Origin: Gymnopilus junonius
Lineage: Eukaryota; Basidiomycota; Agaricomycetes; Agaricales; Galerinaceae
Direction: 5' to 3'
DNA length: 64,000 bases
NCBI GenBank assembly: GCA_015501075.1
Contig: JADNYJ010000116.1
Span: 1-64,000 of the forward strand
The notes under the pieces were generated by a model. That model had not been told where the DNA came from. It searched no databases and was given only the letters and a program-made list of their open reading frames with translations. Below, in pieces: positions 1 through 9,359 of the stretch. The position numbers and the translations under genes are program-made. The first letter of the stretch is position 1. Each line of letters starts with the position of its first letter.

Positions 1-79
1 GTGATAGATTCTGTCCTTTACATATAAACACCGTGTAGATAAGGAAGGATGCCGAACTTGAGATCTGAGAATTTGAGAT

Positions 80-930
80 TTTATACCATTTCGCATGATA
101 CAAGGACCCCTGAAAGTACTCTGAGATGCCGTTACCAGATCCGGATAGATTTTGGCAGAAAATTTTTGAATGCCATAGGGCTATCCGGATAGGAATTTCG
201 AGTTTCTGGCAAAAACCCAGAGGCGGGATTCCGGATAGATATCACCCTGGCGGGGGAGCCCCGAGGCGGATCCGGATGAAATTTTGGGTTACTGAGGGAT
301 CGAACTCAGAGACTTGTAGATGTACCCGACATTCTAACCTGTAAATCACAGCACTGTTGTGTTTACTTTCGCAAATGACTATACTGTATAGAATCCATTA
401 AATTTTCCGCTCTTCGAAGTTTTATGAGACGGTCCGATGCGACATTGACTCCCTTCTCGAATCTCTATCGCACAGCCCATATGGCCTAGATATCCGTCAA
501 CGACTGGAGGCTATTTAAAGAGCTGAAGGATAACGGAAAGAAAGTTTTAGAGGCATTGAAGGCCTTCAAACAAAAGGCGCCCGCAGAGGGTTATGACGAG
601 TAGGATGCTTCTGAGGTACGTGTATCAATTTTAACATTCCATAGCAGTATTCTACTATCCTACTAATGCTAGTACGAATAGCTAATGTACTTAGAAGTGG
701 CCCTAGTGCGATTTTTGCGATTTTTGACCGAAATTTTTTTAAAACTAGCAATTTTTGATAGGCCGTAGGTTGGGTCCGGATAGAAATTGACCAAGCCCAA
801 GGCCCGAGCCGCCATCCGGATAGAAATTTGGAAAAACTGTCCGGATAAAAACCGGGCGATTTTGGTCATTTTCGGATACGGCATTTCAGAGTACTTTCAG
901 GGGTCCTATGATACACGAGAAATGAGTACC
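80..930. mobile_element. Non-autonomous TIR element (MITE-like)
   Basis: The sequence at about 80-131 (core 101-122, reading toward the inside) recurs in reverse complement at about 879-930, giving terminal inverted repeats of roughly 45 bp with only a few mismatches. Sub-terminal copies of a TCCGGATAG motif occur near both ends (about 140-240 and 775-850). There is no coding capacity inside. This fits a short non-autonomous DNA element; its superfamily cannot be told and I did not identify a target-site duplication. It abuts the broken NAAA-like gene on its right. Confidence 0.55.
283..350 (-). other. tRNA-like T-arm / box B inside the TIR element
   Basis: On the minus strand there is a good T-arm (5-bp stem CTGAG/CTCAG around TTCGATC, about 291-308) matching a Pol III box B, preceded by a weak box A. 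The rest does not fold into a convincing cloverleaf. It may be a decayed tRNA or the head of a tRNA-derived SINE. Confidence 0.25.
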
Positions 931-1300
931 TTCGTTTCTTATCGGATATGTGCACAGCCAGCTCTTAATATTTCTTGCTTGAGGAACTTCGGCTTTGACA
1001 CCACTACTTATGCAGTCAGCGAACAGGTCCAAGAAGGTAAGTATTGTACGCCACAACGGTGTGTAAGGGGACCTCATTGTCCTTCGCGATTCCCCTGATT
1101 TTCTCTGTATATTCTTCTGATAAAATAGTCCTTAAGAGGTTCCTAGCAAGAAAGGAATGGGAAATATGTATAAGAGAGAATGTTGTCGTGGACATGAGCT
1201 TTGCAATCTCATCTTCGTAGTCGTTGCATATTTTAGAATAACTGGAGTGAGGTGGTTTCAAAAGATTCATTGGGTAAAGTCGTAAACCAAATTTTCATAG
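930..1300 (-). pseudogene. Acid ceramidase / NAAA-like hydrolase fragment, broken
   Basis: Minus-strand translation shows an N-terminal piece (PPHSSYSKICNDYEDEIAKL), a probable intron ending near 1140, then EEYTEKIRGIAKDNEVPL, which matches the pattern before the catalytic cysteine of the N-acylethanolamine acid amidase / acid ceramidase family (Ntn hydrolases that cleave fatty-acyl amides). The likely catalytic Cys follows in another frame (DLFADC, near 1015), so one base has been lost. The reading is cut off at about 930 where the TIR element begins, so at least the C-terminal half of the family is missing. Family assignment is by pattern memory and moderately sure; loss of function is clear if the assembly is right. 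Confidence 0.5.
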
Positions 1301-2011
1301 AAATTTGTCTGACCTTCGTTGCGCAGTAGTAAAGAAGACAGAGAACGTTGTAGTCTGGAAAAAGGGAGTAAAGAAGCTTTGCGGAAGGGCCATCATACCA
1401 GGGATGGTGTGCATGACTCGCCATAGTGCTGCGACGCCAATGCGACCCAAATACCTTTACTTAATGAAGCAAAAAGGTCAGTCAGAGTATTCTATAAAGA
1501 TATTTGGTTTTGTTCGGCTTTTAATCCAAGAAAGCGATGAGGGCGAGTAGGTACCCCATTTCAACCGTTCCGTCGGCCGGAATATACGGGTACAGCGGCC
1601 AGCCCGCTGGCCTTCGGAAGCTATTATTAGCTTGTTGATTTCTCGTACCATTTTCCCACGTTGGTCTTTTTGTGTATGGGTCCCTCGACAACGCCAACTC
1701 TTCAAGCTTTTTTGTTCTTCTACTGTCTGCCATGCTAGCATTAGCTATCTGTAACTGCGTTACGACTCTGCATTTAGTCATTCAAACCCGCAAACTGTAG
1801 TATGACTCGGACAAGAGGCACGTACGGCATGCCACATACACTCTGACTTGTTTTAGTGGGCCACTGCTTCGCATGGCAGGACAATGCTTTTCCTACTTCA
1901 CAAATAGTATTAGACCATCTATATATGATGATAGGTAAAATTTAAATATATGCCCTTCAGAATAAAATAGAACACACCTTGAACAGCAAATCCGATAGTA
2001 CCTTGGCACAG
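1301..2011. other. No recognisable gene
   Basis: Only short unsupported ORFs. The 5' part of the NAAA-like gene may once have extended here on the minus strand, but I could not find a matching exon. Confidence 0.4.
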
Positions 2012-2112
2012 ATATTAGATTATGTAAGCGGCGGAGGAATGCTGCTGATATAATCACACACCCAGCTCCAGATACTAATAATAAGTCAAATCTAAATATA
2101 GCTGCCTTTTGC
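2012..2112. repeat. Direct repeat, left copy (LTR-like fragment)
   Basis: About 100 bp resembling 3087-3182 at roughly 75 per cent by eye (shared blocks: tattaKattatRtaagYggYggagg and tctaaatataRctgcctt). The phrase TGTAAGCGGCGGAGGAATGC looks like the start of a retrotransposon LTR, but no internal coding region is present. Confidence 0.45.
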
Positions 2113-2517
2113 CACACACTGCTGGCACATGAGGCATTTGTTGAAGTTCATATTGCATTAACTGATGCTAACTGCAAAATATACTAACCATTGTAACCAT
2201 AAACCACAGTCTGGTTAGCAGTTAGTCCAAATTTTAGAATTTTTGTAACTGCTTACAACTGGTCTTAACCAGTTAGGACCAGTCATAAAATTCTGAAATT
2301 TTGCATGATTATACCCACATATTATAGCTTTTGAACGACCCAGAAAACGTAAAATTCGGTGGAGAATTAAGAAAGTTATAGCAATACTCGCAAAAATTGT
2401 TGAATCTGCTCTAATTTTATCATTTCTCAACCGTTTGTGATGTTCTTGAGCTCGTTTTGACCGTAAAAATTGTGATTCATTTAGTTTACACTATGAGACA
2501 ATTATTTATGCCAAAAA

Positions 2518-2889
2518 AACTGGTTATAACTGGTTGATAACTGGTTATAACTGGTTGATAACTGGTTATAACTGGTTGATAACTGGTTATAACTGGTTGA
2601 TAACTGGTTATAACTGGTTGATAACTGGTTATAACTGGTTGATAACTGGTTATAACTGGTTGATAACTGGTTATAACTGGTTGATAACTGGTTATAACTG
2701 GTTGATAACTGGTTATAACTGGTTGATAACTGGTTATAACTGGTTGATAACTGGTTATAACTGGTTGATAACTGGTTATAACTGGTTGATAACTGGTTAT
2801 AACTGGTTGATAACTGGTTATAACTGGTTGATAACTGGTTATAACTGGTTGATAACTGGTTATAACTGGTTGATAACTGGTTATAACTG
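2518..2889. repeat. 21-bp tandem array, ~17.7 copies
   Basis: Near-perfect head-to-tail repeats of a 21-bp unit made of two near-identical halves, ATAACTGGTT plus A or G, so the sub-period averages 10.5 bp. One plus-strand frame stays open because 21 is a multiple of three (a repeated ITGYNWL heptapeptide), but it has no ATG and sits in repeat DNA, so I do not call it a gene. Diverged AACTGGT/ACCAGTT motifs spread on both sides (2210-2290 and 2880-3050). Confidence 0.95.
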
Positions 2890-3086
2890 TAACCAGTTAA
2901 AACCAGTTATATAACTGCAAATAACTGCACAAGACTGATCAAGACCAGTTAGTTGCAGTCCGGTCCAGTTATTTAGACATTTCTAATTTTACCTAACTGG
3001 TCTCAGTCTCGGTTAGGGTCCTCGGGCACCCAAAAACTGGACCAGACCAGACTTTCAAACATTAATTCCAGCAGCCCTGTAACTTA

Positions 3087-3182
3087 TTATATTATATAAG
3101 TGGTGGAGGGATGCCGCTTATATCAGCGGATAAGATACAGCATTTAAAAATAATCTGAATCTAAATATAACTGCCTTGCACT
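3087..3182. repeat. Direct repeat, right copy (LTR-like fragment)
   Basis: Partner of 2012-2112. Together they bracket the tandem array, which suggests an old retroelement-derived or satellite segment. Confidence 0.45.
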
Positions 3183-3867
3183 AGGGCTCCATTCACAGCC
3201 ATCTTCCAAAAACATATTTCCATCAAACAAGCCCATTAGTATTTATACATACAAAACAAGTTTCACAGCAGTAAAATTTAACAACAAACAGAGAATACTG
3301 CCATGACAAGAACCAATGGTTTGTTGAAGAAAAAGAACATGGCAGAAGAATATGCCAGATAAAGCCAGACAAGCACGCCATTGGCTTGACTGCAGAGCTG
3401 GACCAAGCCGAACAAGCACACCATTGTCCTGATTGCAGACATGTTGAGATGCTGCGGGATCACAGAGCGTTACAAGAATGTCCTCTAAAAGAATGATGTT
3501 TTACTTATGTAAAAGCATCGTAATTTGACTGAATGGGAAAAAGAGAACGAGAAAAGAATGTACTATGCCATTCAGGCTGTATTCCACATTCATTATAATA
3601 AGAGACGAAATAATGGTAGGACCACCCAAACGGGGCAAAGGCAACATCAGAAGAATTCCATCCCCTTCACCTTTTAATACTTATACTTTCTAGTCACTTT
3701 TGACCACTTATCCTTTTGGTACTTACACTTCAGACTCACTTTTTATCACTTGCACTTTGTAGACCACATATTTTACCAACTATAGCCTTATCTTTCTGTT
3801 CTTTTATTACTTGTGTCACTTCGAGGGTCCCATAACGTTCTGCGGTGGGTAATAGCTGAAATCTACC
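3183..3867. other. No recognisable gene; CACTT-rich stretch
   Basis: Noncoding. Around 3690-3790 short CACTTT-type motifs recur; similar motifs occur at 6090-6230. They might be remnants of an element enclosing 3.7-6.2 kb, but I cannot show real terminal repeats. Confidence 0.3.
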
Positions 3868-3957
3868 AAGTCCACTCATATGCAGTACTCAAGACTCGAA
3901 CATGCATTCCAATCAAAAAAGACAGCGCTGCTTACCATTGAGCTACAACAGCTTATA
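3868..3957 (-). other. tRNA-like Pol III element (tRNA pseudogene or SINE head)
   Basis: On the minus strand a clean box A (TAGCTCAATGG) is followed about 45 bp later by a box B (TGTTCGAGTC), the order and spacing of a tRNA promoter. The anticodon and acceptor stems do not pair well, so this is not a convincing functional tRNA. A decayed tRNA or the 5' head of a tRNA-derived SINE is the better reading. Confidence 0.4.
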
Positions 3958-4218
3958 TTTAAGGCACACGTTGGTCACCTAAACCTGTGACCACTATCAT
4001 GAAGATCTAATCAGAATGGAAGGCTTGAAACTTCGACTCTCACCACCATCTTCACTCACCACCCCATGCTTGGCATGCCATGCCCGACCATCGAAGAACC
4101 CTCATCGGAGGTCATTGAGAGCTCCCAGCTCGAGGAAATAGAGGTGACATTGTGTTCACATTAAATACTTACTATTGCTAATGAACATTTTTTCAGTTGG
4201 CAATGCCTTCAACACCCC

Positions 4219-4422
4219 TCAAAACAGTGTGCTCTCGCTATGCTGAGACATGGGTTGAATAGGTGGCTCTGGAGTTTTGGGACGAAGGTCTTTGGGAATT
4301 GTATGCTTCATTTCATAGTGACGAGTAATTCTGCTCTGGCATGTTGACATCTTCTTGCAGCCAGGAAAAGGGCATGCAAAGGCCTTCGGTGCTGATGCTC
4401 TGGCAGTCTTTGGGCAGGCCAT
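4219..4422 (-). CDS. Small C2H2-type zinc-finger protein
   Basis: A 67-residue ORF starting at the ATG at 4422-4420. Residues about 16-38 contain one zinc-finger motif, C-x4-C-x12-H-x4-H (CPFPGC...HYEMKH), followed by a proline/serine-rich tail. The wide C-x4-C spacing is an allowed variant of the class. It lies about 200 bp from, and divergent to, the multi-exon gene starting at 4630, so the two could share a promoter. A longer ORF exists upstream in the same frame but lacks obvious coding character. It may be a transposon-associated DNA-binding protein; target unknown. Confidence 0.45.
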   Translation of the reverse strand: MACPKTARASAPKAFACPFPGCKKMSTCQSRITRHYEMKHTIPKDLRPKTPEPPIQPMSQHSESTLF

Positions 4423-4629
4423 TGTCGATGAAAGAGACAGAAAAGAAGAAGAAAGACAATGACATTTTCTATTATCAATAAAGACAGTAAAGGGGACTCG
4501 ATCATTGTGACTAGTGGCGATCATTGCAAAGGTGTTTGTTTGTACAAACATGAGTGGAGATAAATTTTCTTTCCTCTTCCTGCCACAGCTCACCTTCCAC
4601 AGTGCACTTTCCGCAGCTGGACGTCTTCC

Positions 4630-5987
4630 ATGGCGGCTTCCAAGACCGGTCAGGTGAATCAAGGGCATGGTGGTGGAGGTCGTGGTCATGGTCGTGGTGG
4701 AATATCAGGGCCTGCATCCTTCAAAGGAAAGAAATCTGTTGACATGATCGATAGTAAGCACAACAAAATTTTTATTGTTATGATGATGACTCACCTGTGA
4801 CCGCAGGCAAACCAATGGCTGAGCTCAAGCCCAAGGCTGCCGCGGCGACGGAGAGGTCAACACAGCCTCTGAGGAAAAAAGCTCTGTTATCTCGACTGAT
4901 AGTAAGCCCCACAATATCAAAGCCAAGACGTTCCAGTGAAGAAGTAGCTGCCGAATGCGAAGAGAAACAATGCCAAGCTGAGAAGGCAAAGGAGCGGCGA
5001 CCTCCCCAATTCAAGGATCATCGACCTGTTCAAGCAAGTCTTTCCCTGGCATGGCACTTTGCAGATAGCACCCAGGGAAAAAAATTATTCTTAAGAAGGT
5101 ACGTAAATCATTTTTAATTACTCATGATTTCTACTCATATACAATAGGCTGATGATGCTTTGACGACATGGCGCAACAAGATCGGCCAGATGACAATCAC
5201 CTACATGGAGAACAACCTCATCTGGGAATTACCTGATACGTCACCGGAATATATCAGTGCGTGGTGCCACTGGGCTCTCAACGGCGATTTCAAGTCTCAT
5301 CCTTTCTACTAAAAGGAGTATCTGGATCCTGGTGCTGAGGGCAATGAGGGCAATGAGAAGCCACTTAAACTGGTCTGTGGTGCTTGTTCTTCTATTTACT
5401 AAGCTGACAACATCTTTCTAGAACATATTTTGTCATAGTATCATTGCTTGCACGCTTGGATATCACCTCGGCCGCCTTCTTCCTATTCCCGCTCATCTGA
5501 AATCAGCCCAACTGCCATCTGGAGCGCTAATCATGGCCATTCAATCTGTGAGTGTGGTTGCTAAGCTTTTGGTGAGGGTTGACACTGATGACATGTTTTT
5601 CTAGGCTTATCGTGCAATCGCCCGCTGGAGCTCAGGCACCTACATCACACCTGGTCGCCCATTCTCTGATTTCTCGGGCAACAACTGGGGTGACAGCGAC
5701 AAGCGTAATCCATCAGATTTTCCTGCTATGCTTCCAAAATACACCGTCCAAGGGAAGAAGCCGACGAGGGAGATTGAGCACGTCATGCAAAAGCTGTCCC
5801 GGCAGCAGTGGAGGATATTTTAGCTGAAGCTCATCAGTTTGCCAACGCGAAGGGAAAGAAGAGGGCGAGGTCATCGTCAGGGGATAACACCACTTTGGAA
5901 GCTGCTATTGTCAAGCCAGAAGAGGAATCGGATTTCGAGATCGAGGACGATGCCGCAGACGCTACTGGGAGTACTAACGAAGGATAA
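4630..5987 (+). pseudogene. Multi-exon agaricomycete orphan gene, broken
   Basis: Starts with a glycine/histidine-rich N terminus (ATG 4630), then an intron with donor at 4754 and acceptor at 4806, a lysine-rich exon to about 5097, a short intron to 5149, and further exons with conserved-looking content (WRNKIGQMTITYMENNLIW; AYRAIARWSSGTYI; a C-terminal acidic tail ending at TAA 5985-5987). Two breaks are visible: a frame change at an eight-A run near 5080-5090 and an in-frame TAA at about 5311. The layout (charged N terminus, central helical region, W-rich block) is reminiscent of agaricomycete DUF6532 proteins, but I am unsure. Function unknown. Confidence 0.4.
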
Positions 5988-6192
5988 ATTGTCCCTGTGT
6001 AGTAGATCCCACCAAATGGCATTCATTTTTCTCGATCCTGATGTCACTTATGAGAAGTGTACCACCGTCTTTTGAAAAGCTGTCTTTAACCCTTTTAGGT
6101 CACTTTTAGCCTTGCAAAACCACCAAACCCCTTTCACAAGCAATCGAGATCTTCTTTTTGAAAGTGTCCAGTGGTTTCACACTTTCGCCCTT

Positions 6193-6225
6193 TTCAGCAC
6201 TTGTGAAAGTGTTGCAAGTGCTGAA
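6193..6225. repeat. Short perfect inverted repeat
   Basis: TTCAGCACTTG at 6193-6203 is matched by its reverse complement at 6215-6225 across an 11-nt loop, which itself has a CACTT-like core. It lies between the broken orphan gene and the orphan-family copy 1. Confidence 0.8.
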
Positions 6226-6239
6226 AGCATAGGTTGTAT

Positions 6240-7070
6240 TTCTTCTGATGAACTCAAGTTGGCAAAGCACCATAGGCGGCTTACACGAGACCTTGAGATG
6301 GGGAAGGGAGATGTTATCGAATTGACTGACTCAGATGCAGAAAGTCATTTACATTTTTTTTCAATTCATTGCTTCTGACTCTCAACAGAGTGAAGAATGC
6401 TTCTGTCATACAGTAACAAAGCAGAAAGACCGCTTTGTGCATGACATTCCATACCTAGAAGGTTTTCCGAGGATCCTTCAAGATTCGCTCGTGCCATCAG
6501 CATCTACTTGTCGTCCTCCTTTACCCACCCGAACCAACCGAAAGACCTTGAGCTCAAGCTCAAATGTTTTCCCGTCCTATGCAAACTCTGCTACTCCCGA
6601 TACATTGGCGTTATATGCAGGCTCCTCAACGCATGCCTCCTTCCACCTCTGCCACAACCTCTGTACCTGATCAGCCGGCCGACTTAATAGATAACAATGG
6701 CCATACCGATAACACCAAAGACTATTCAAAAGAGTGCCTGAAATTATTCGAATGGTTGAAGACTATCAGCACCAGCAGGATCGAGCAAGCTCTAATTCGA
6801 ACCCGGCTCTCGGCCAGGCCTCTTCATGCGACAGACGCAAGTTCCTCGAGAACTGCTAACCCCCATGGACCAATTTCTGAGGAATTTATTGCATATGGAT
6901 ATGTGCCTACCGAGTACCTCCGCTCGTTAACGGGTTTCTCGCCAGAGAAACGGAGGAAGGTTTTGAGAAAAATTCTTGAAGGACATTTAAATTCGGATGG
7001 AGAGGAAAATGGGAGAACATTTTCAGAGATGGATCTGGATGTCTTGGAGGACCAATTAGAGAAGCTTTAG
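6240..7070 (+). pseudogene. Orphan family A, copy 1 (degenerate)
   Basis: Shares three blocks with the genes at 21150 and 23134: an acidic D/S patch (ELTDSDAE, before an intron ending near 6389), the EGFPRILQDS...RPPLPTR motif at about 6460-6530, and the C-terminal LTGFSPEKRRKVLRKILEG...LDVLEDQLEKL at about 6930-7070, ending in TAG. The reading frame changes between about 6560 and 6660, and the conserved 5' exons of copy 2 are not visible upstream. I do not recognise any known domain; the C terminus is predicted helical and charged. Likely a decayed copy. Confidence 0.5.
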
Positions 7071-7358
7071 CTAAACTTGCCTTAGGGAGTAAACAGTCTT
7101 TGAAGTTCACATAAATGCAATCAGTTGTTGTTCATTGTGCATCTGTCAATACTCGACTCATTGAAATACCGTTGAATACTCAGTCTCTGCTGACCTAGTC
7201 ATACCTGGTTACTCTTTCGTCTTGCTGCCGTCTGGGCTTTGAACGACTTGTTACTTTTGGAAATAATTTAGCTGATGTTAGCAGGTACATCAACAAGGAT
7301 ATTTCATAACGCTCAAGTGAGTATTACAAGAATCAATTTGAGATAGGATTTTAATTTA

Positions 7359-9359
7359 TCAAACTCCCAGCACTTTCGCCACATTCTCGTGTCGAGGAAC
7401 CATCTTGAGTCGGAAGGGGACCGGAGATCGTCCTGAAAGGCCGACGTATGATTTCAGATCAATAGGTTCTCCGGGTACTTCTTCGAGTCTAAATGCCCAG
7501 AGCATGCGCGCAATAGCAAGCCAAACTTCGCGTTCTGCGAGCCACATGCCTGGACATATACGGCGACTGCCACGAAAGAGTTAGAATCGGCATATATCAG
7601 GAACCGGAAGGACATACCCAGCCCCAAACATCCAATGGTCTCTTTCCAATGGATTTGCTAAATTTGCGGATTGGGAGGATAGTGTCGAGTCGTCGATATA
7701 TCGATCAGGCTTGAGGGTTCTGAGTCAGAGAAGTATCGTTATACGAGCTGGAATGAGATGCTTACATTGAACCGGTGGGGATCAGGGTAGCGCTGTTCGT
7801 CGTGATGCATTGTATACTAAGGATGAAGTTAGTTAGACTATATGTTAGCCGACCGTACGGTTGCGTACCGTGTTAATTATAACGACAGTGTCCTTAGGAA
7901 TGAATTGACCGCGGTATGTAAAGTCTTGGGTATTTACATGAGGCGTTCCAAGCCAGAATGGGTTGTAACAACGCTCCACTTCCTGTGAATAAATTATCAG
8001 TCGACGAAAGAGATGCGGATTTGGTTATCGAAGACCTTGATGATGGCGTGGATGTAAGGCATATTTTTCTCGTCTTCAACTGTCGGGAGTCTATCTCGAC
8101 CGACCACACGATCCAATTCTTCATGAGCCCTCGCTTGAATTTCTGGGTAGGCAGGAATGAGTGCAGAGAACCACTGTACAACCGAGGATGTCTGTAATAG
8201 AGTATATCAGTAATCATCATTTGTTATGCAGTCTAGAATCGACGAGTACCGTATAAACACCAGCAATCATAAAAATAGAACAAAGCATAGCCATGTCCAT
8301 GTCATCGAGTCATTTTCCTGCCTTGACTCCAGCAAATTTTTAGCCAAACAATCTGGGACATTCTCCTGACGCTTTAGGCGCCCATCTACTTCGTGAAGCA
8401 TCTTGCCATAGGTTTCAATCAAATCAGACTGCAGTTTCTTTCCGCGAGATTTCATCTCAGATGGGAACTTCTGAAGGATGGGTATGAAATCGATGAGGTT
8501 TGATACTGGTCCGGTTGTATTCCTAACATTATTCGTGAGCAGTCTAAATACCAGAGATAATCCAAATACTGACATGAATTCATGCGCTAGTCGAACGGCT
8601 TCGCCAACAAAGGGATCCGCGACGTTCTCAATAGGCGGCGCCCCAAATGTAATCGCCAACATGTTGTTAAGTGGAAAACGAGCTGCGTGTTCTTGAATGT
8701 TGATCGGAAGTAAGCCACCCTTCCCCTGTCTGTAGAGATCTTTGACGAAAACAACGGCTTCATTATCCAGGACGTGACCATACTTTTCAACGGCGGGCTT
8801 GCTGAGCCACATCGTCCCAAGGCGACGATGCTTCTTCCTATATTTTTTGTCAAAAGACTGGGCATTTCGAAAAAAAAGTGGCGCACCAGCGGTCATTGTA
8901 TGGGGTTGTGGTAATACCTCGACCCGCAAACACCAGTTCCGATTTGACATACATTTTCTTTCTCGAAGAAAATATAGCACCATTGGCCACCATGAGGTCT
9001 TCACAACGTGAGGATCCGAAATAATGACAAAGAGTTGGTTTCCGAGCCACATGGAATACAAAGAACCATATTTTTTGGCCCAACGGTCTAGGATGAGCTC
9101 TGGCCATTCCGTCAAAAACGGAAAAGAACCTGGAATGGAACTGTAAATCGTAATGACTATACGAATTACTGAAAGGCGTACCAACTAAAGGGAGGCCTAT
9201 GGGTCCATGAGGGATTTGGTTGCCTTTGTCGTCAACTAAACGCTTCCTAGTGATCCCCACCAGGGCAATGTGGGCAGCAGTAATGAAGAGCACGGCGACG
9301 AAGGCGCCACCGATGAAGTTTGAAAACGTTCCACTCGAGATTGTCAGGAAGCTAGACAT
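7359..9359 (-). CDS. Cytochrome P450 monooxygenase (two apparent frameshifts)
   Basis: Microsomal haem-thiolate monooxygenase; substrate unknown. The ATG at 9359 begins an N-terminal membrane anchor, then the proline hinge (PHGPIGLPLVGTPF). After introns come the C-helix WKKHRRLG (exon starting near 8842), an I-helix region ending FMIAGVYT, the K-helix with ExxR (EVERCYNPFWLGTPH, about 7960-7980), the PERF-type segment, and the haem-binding FGAGRRICPGM at about 7545-7625, split by an intron before RRICPGM. The stop is at 7359. Length and domain order are complete. Two single-base losses break the frame: after DPHVVK (about 9003) and before LDDMDMAM (about 8309). The first lies in an AA run where AAA is expected. 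Either a young pseudogene or assembly errors. Confidence 0.85.

Noticed and set aside
2534..2914. 126-codon open frame encoding an ITGYNWL repeat
   Set aside because: It has no ATG start and is the automatic consequence of a 21-bp tandem repeat without stop codons in one frame.
3690..6230. Possible large DNA transposon bounded by CACTTT-rich ends
   Set aside because: The motifs are short and scattered; no alignable terminal inverted repeat or target-site duplication could be shown.
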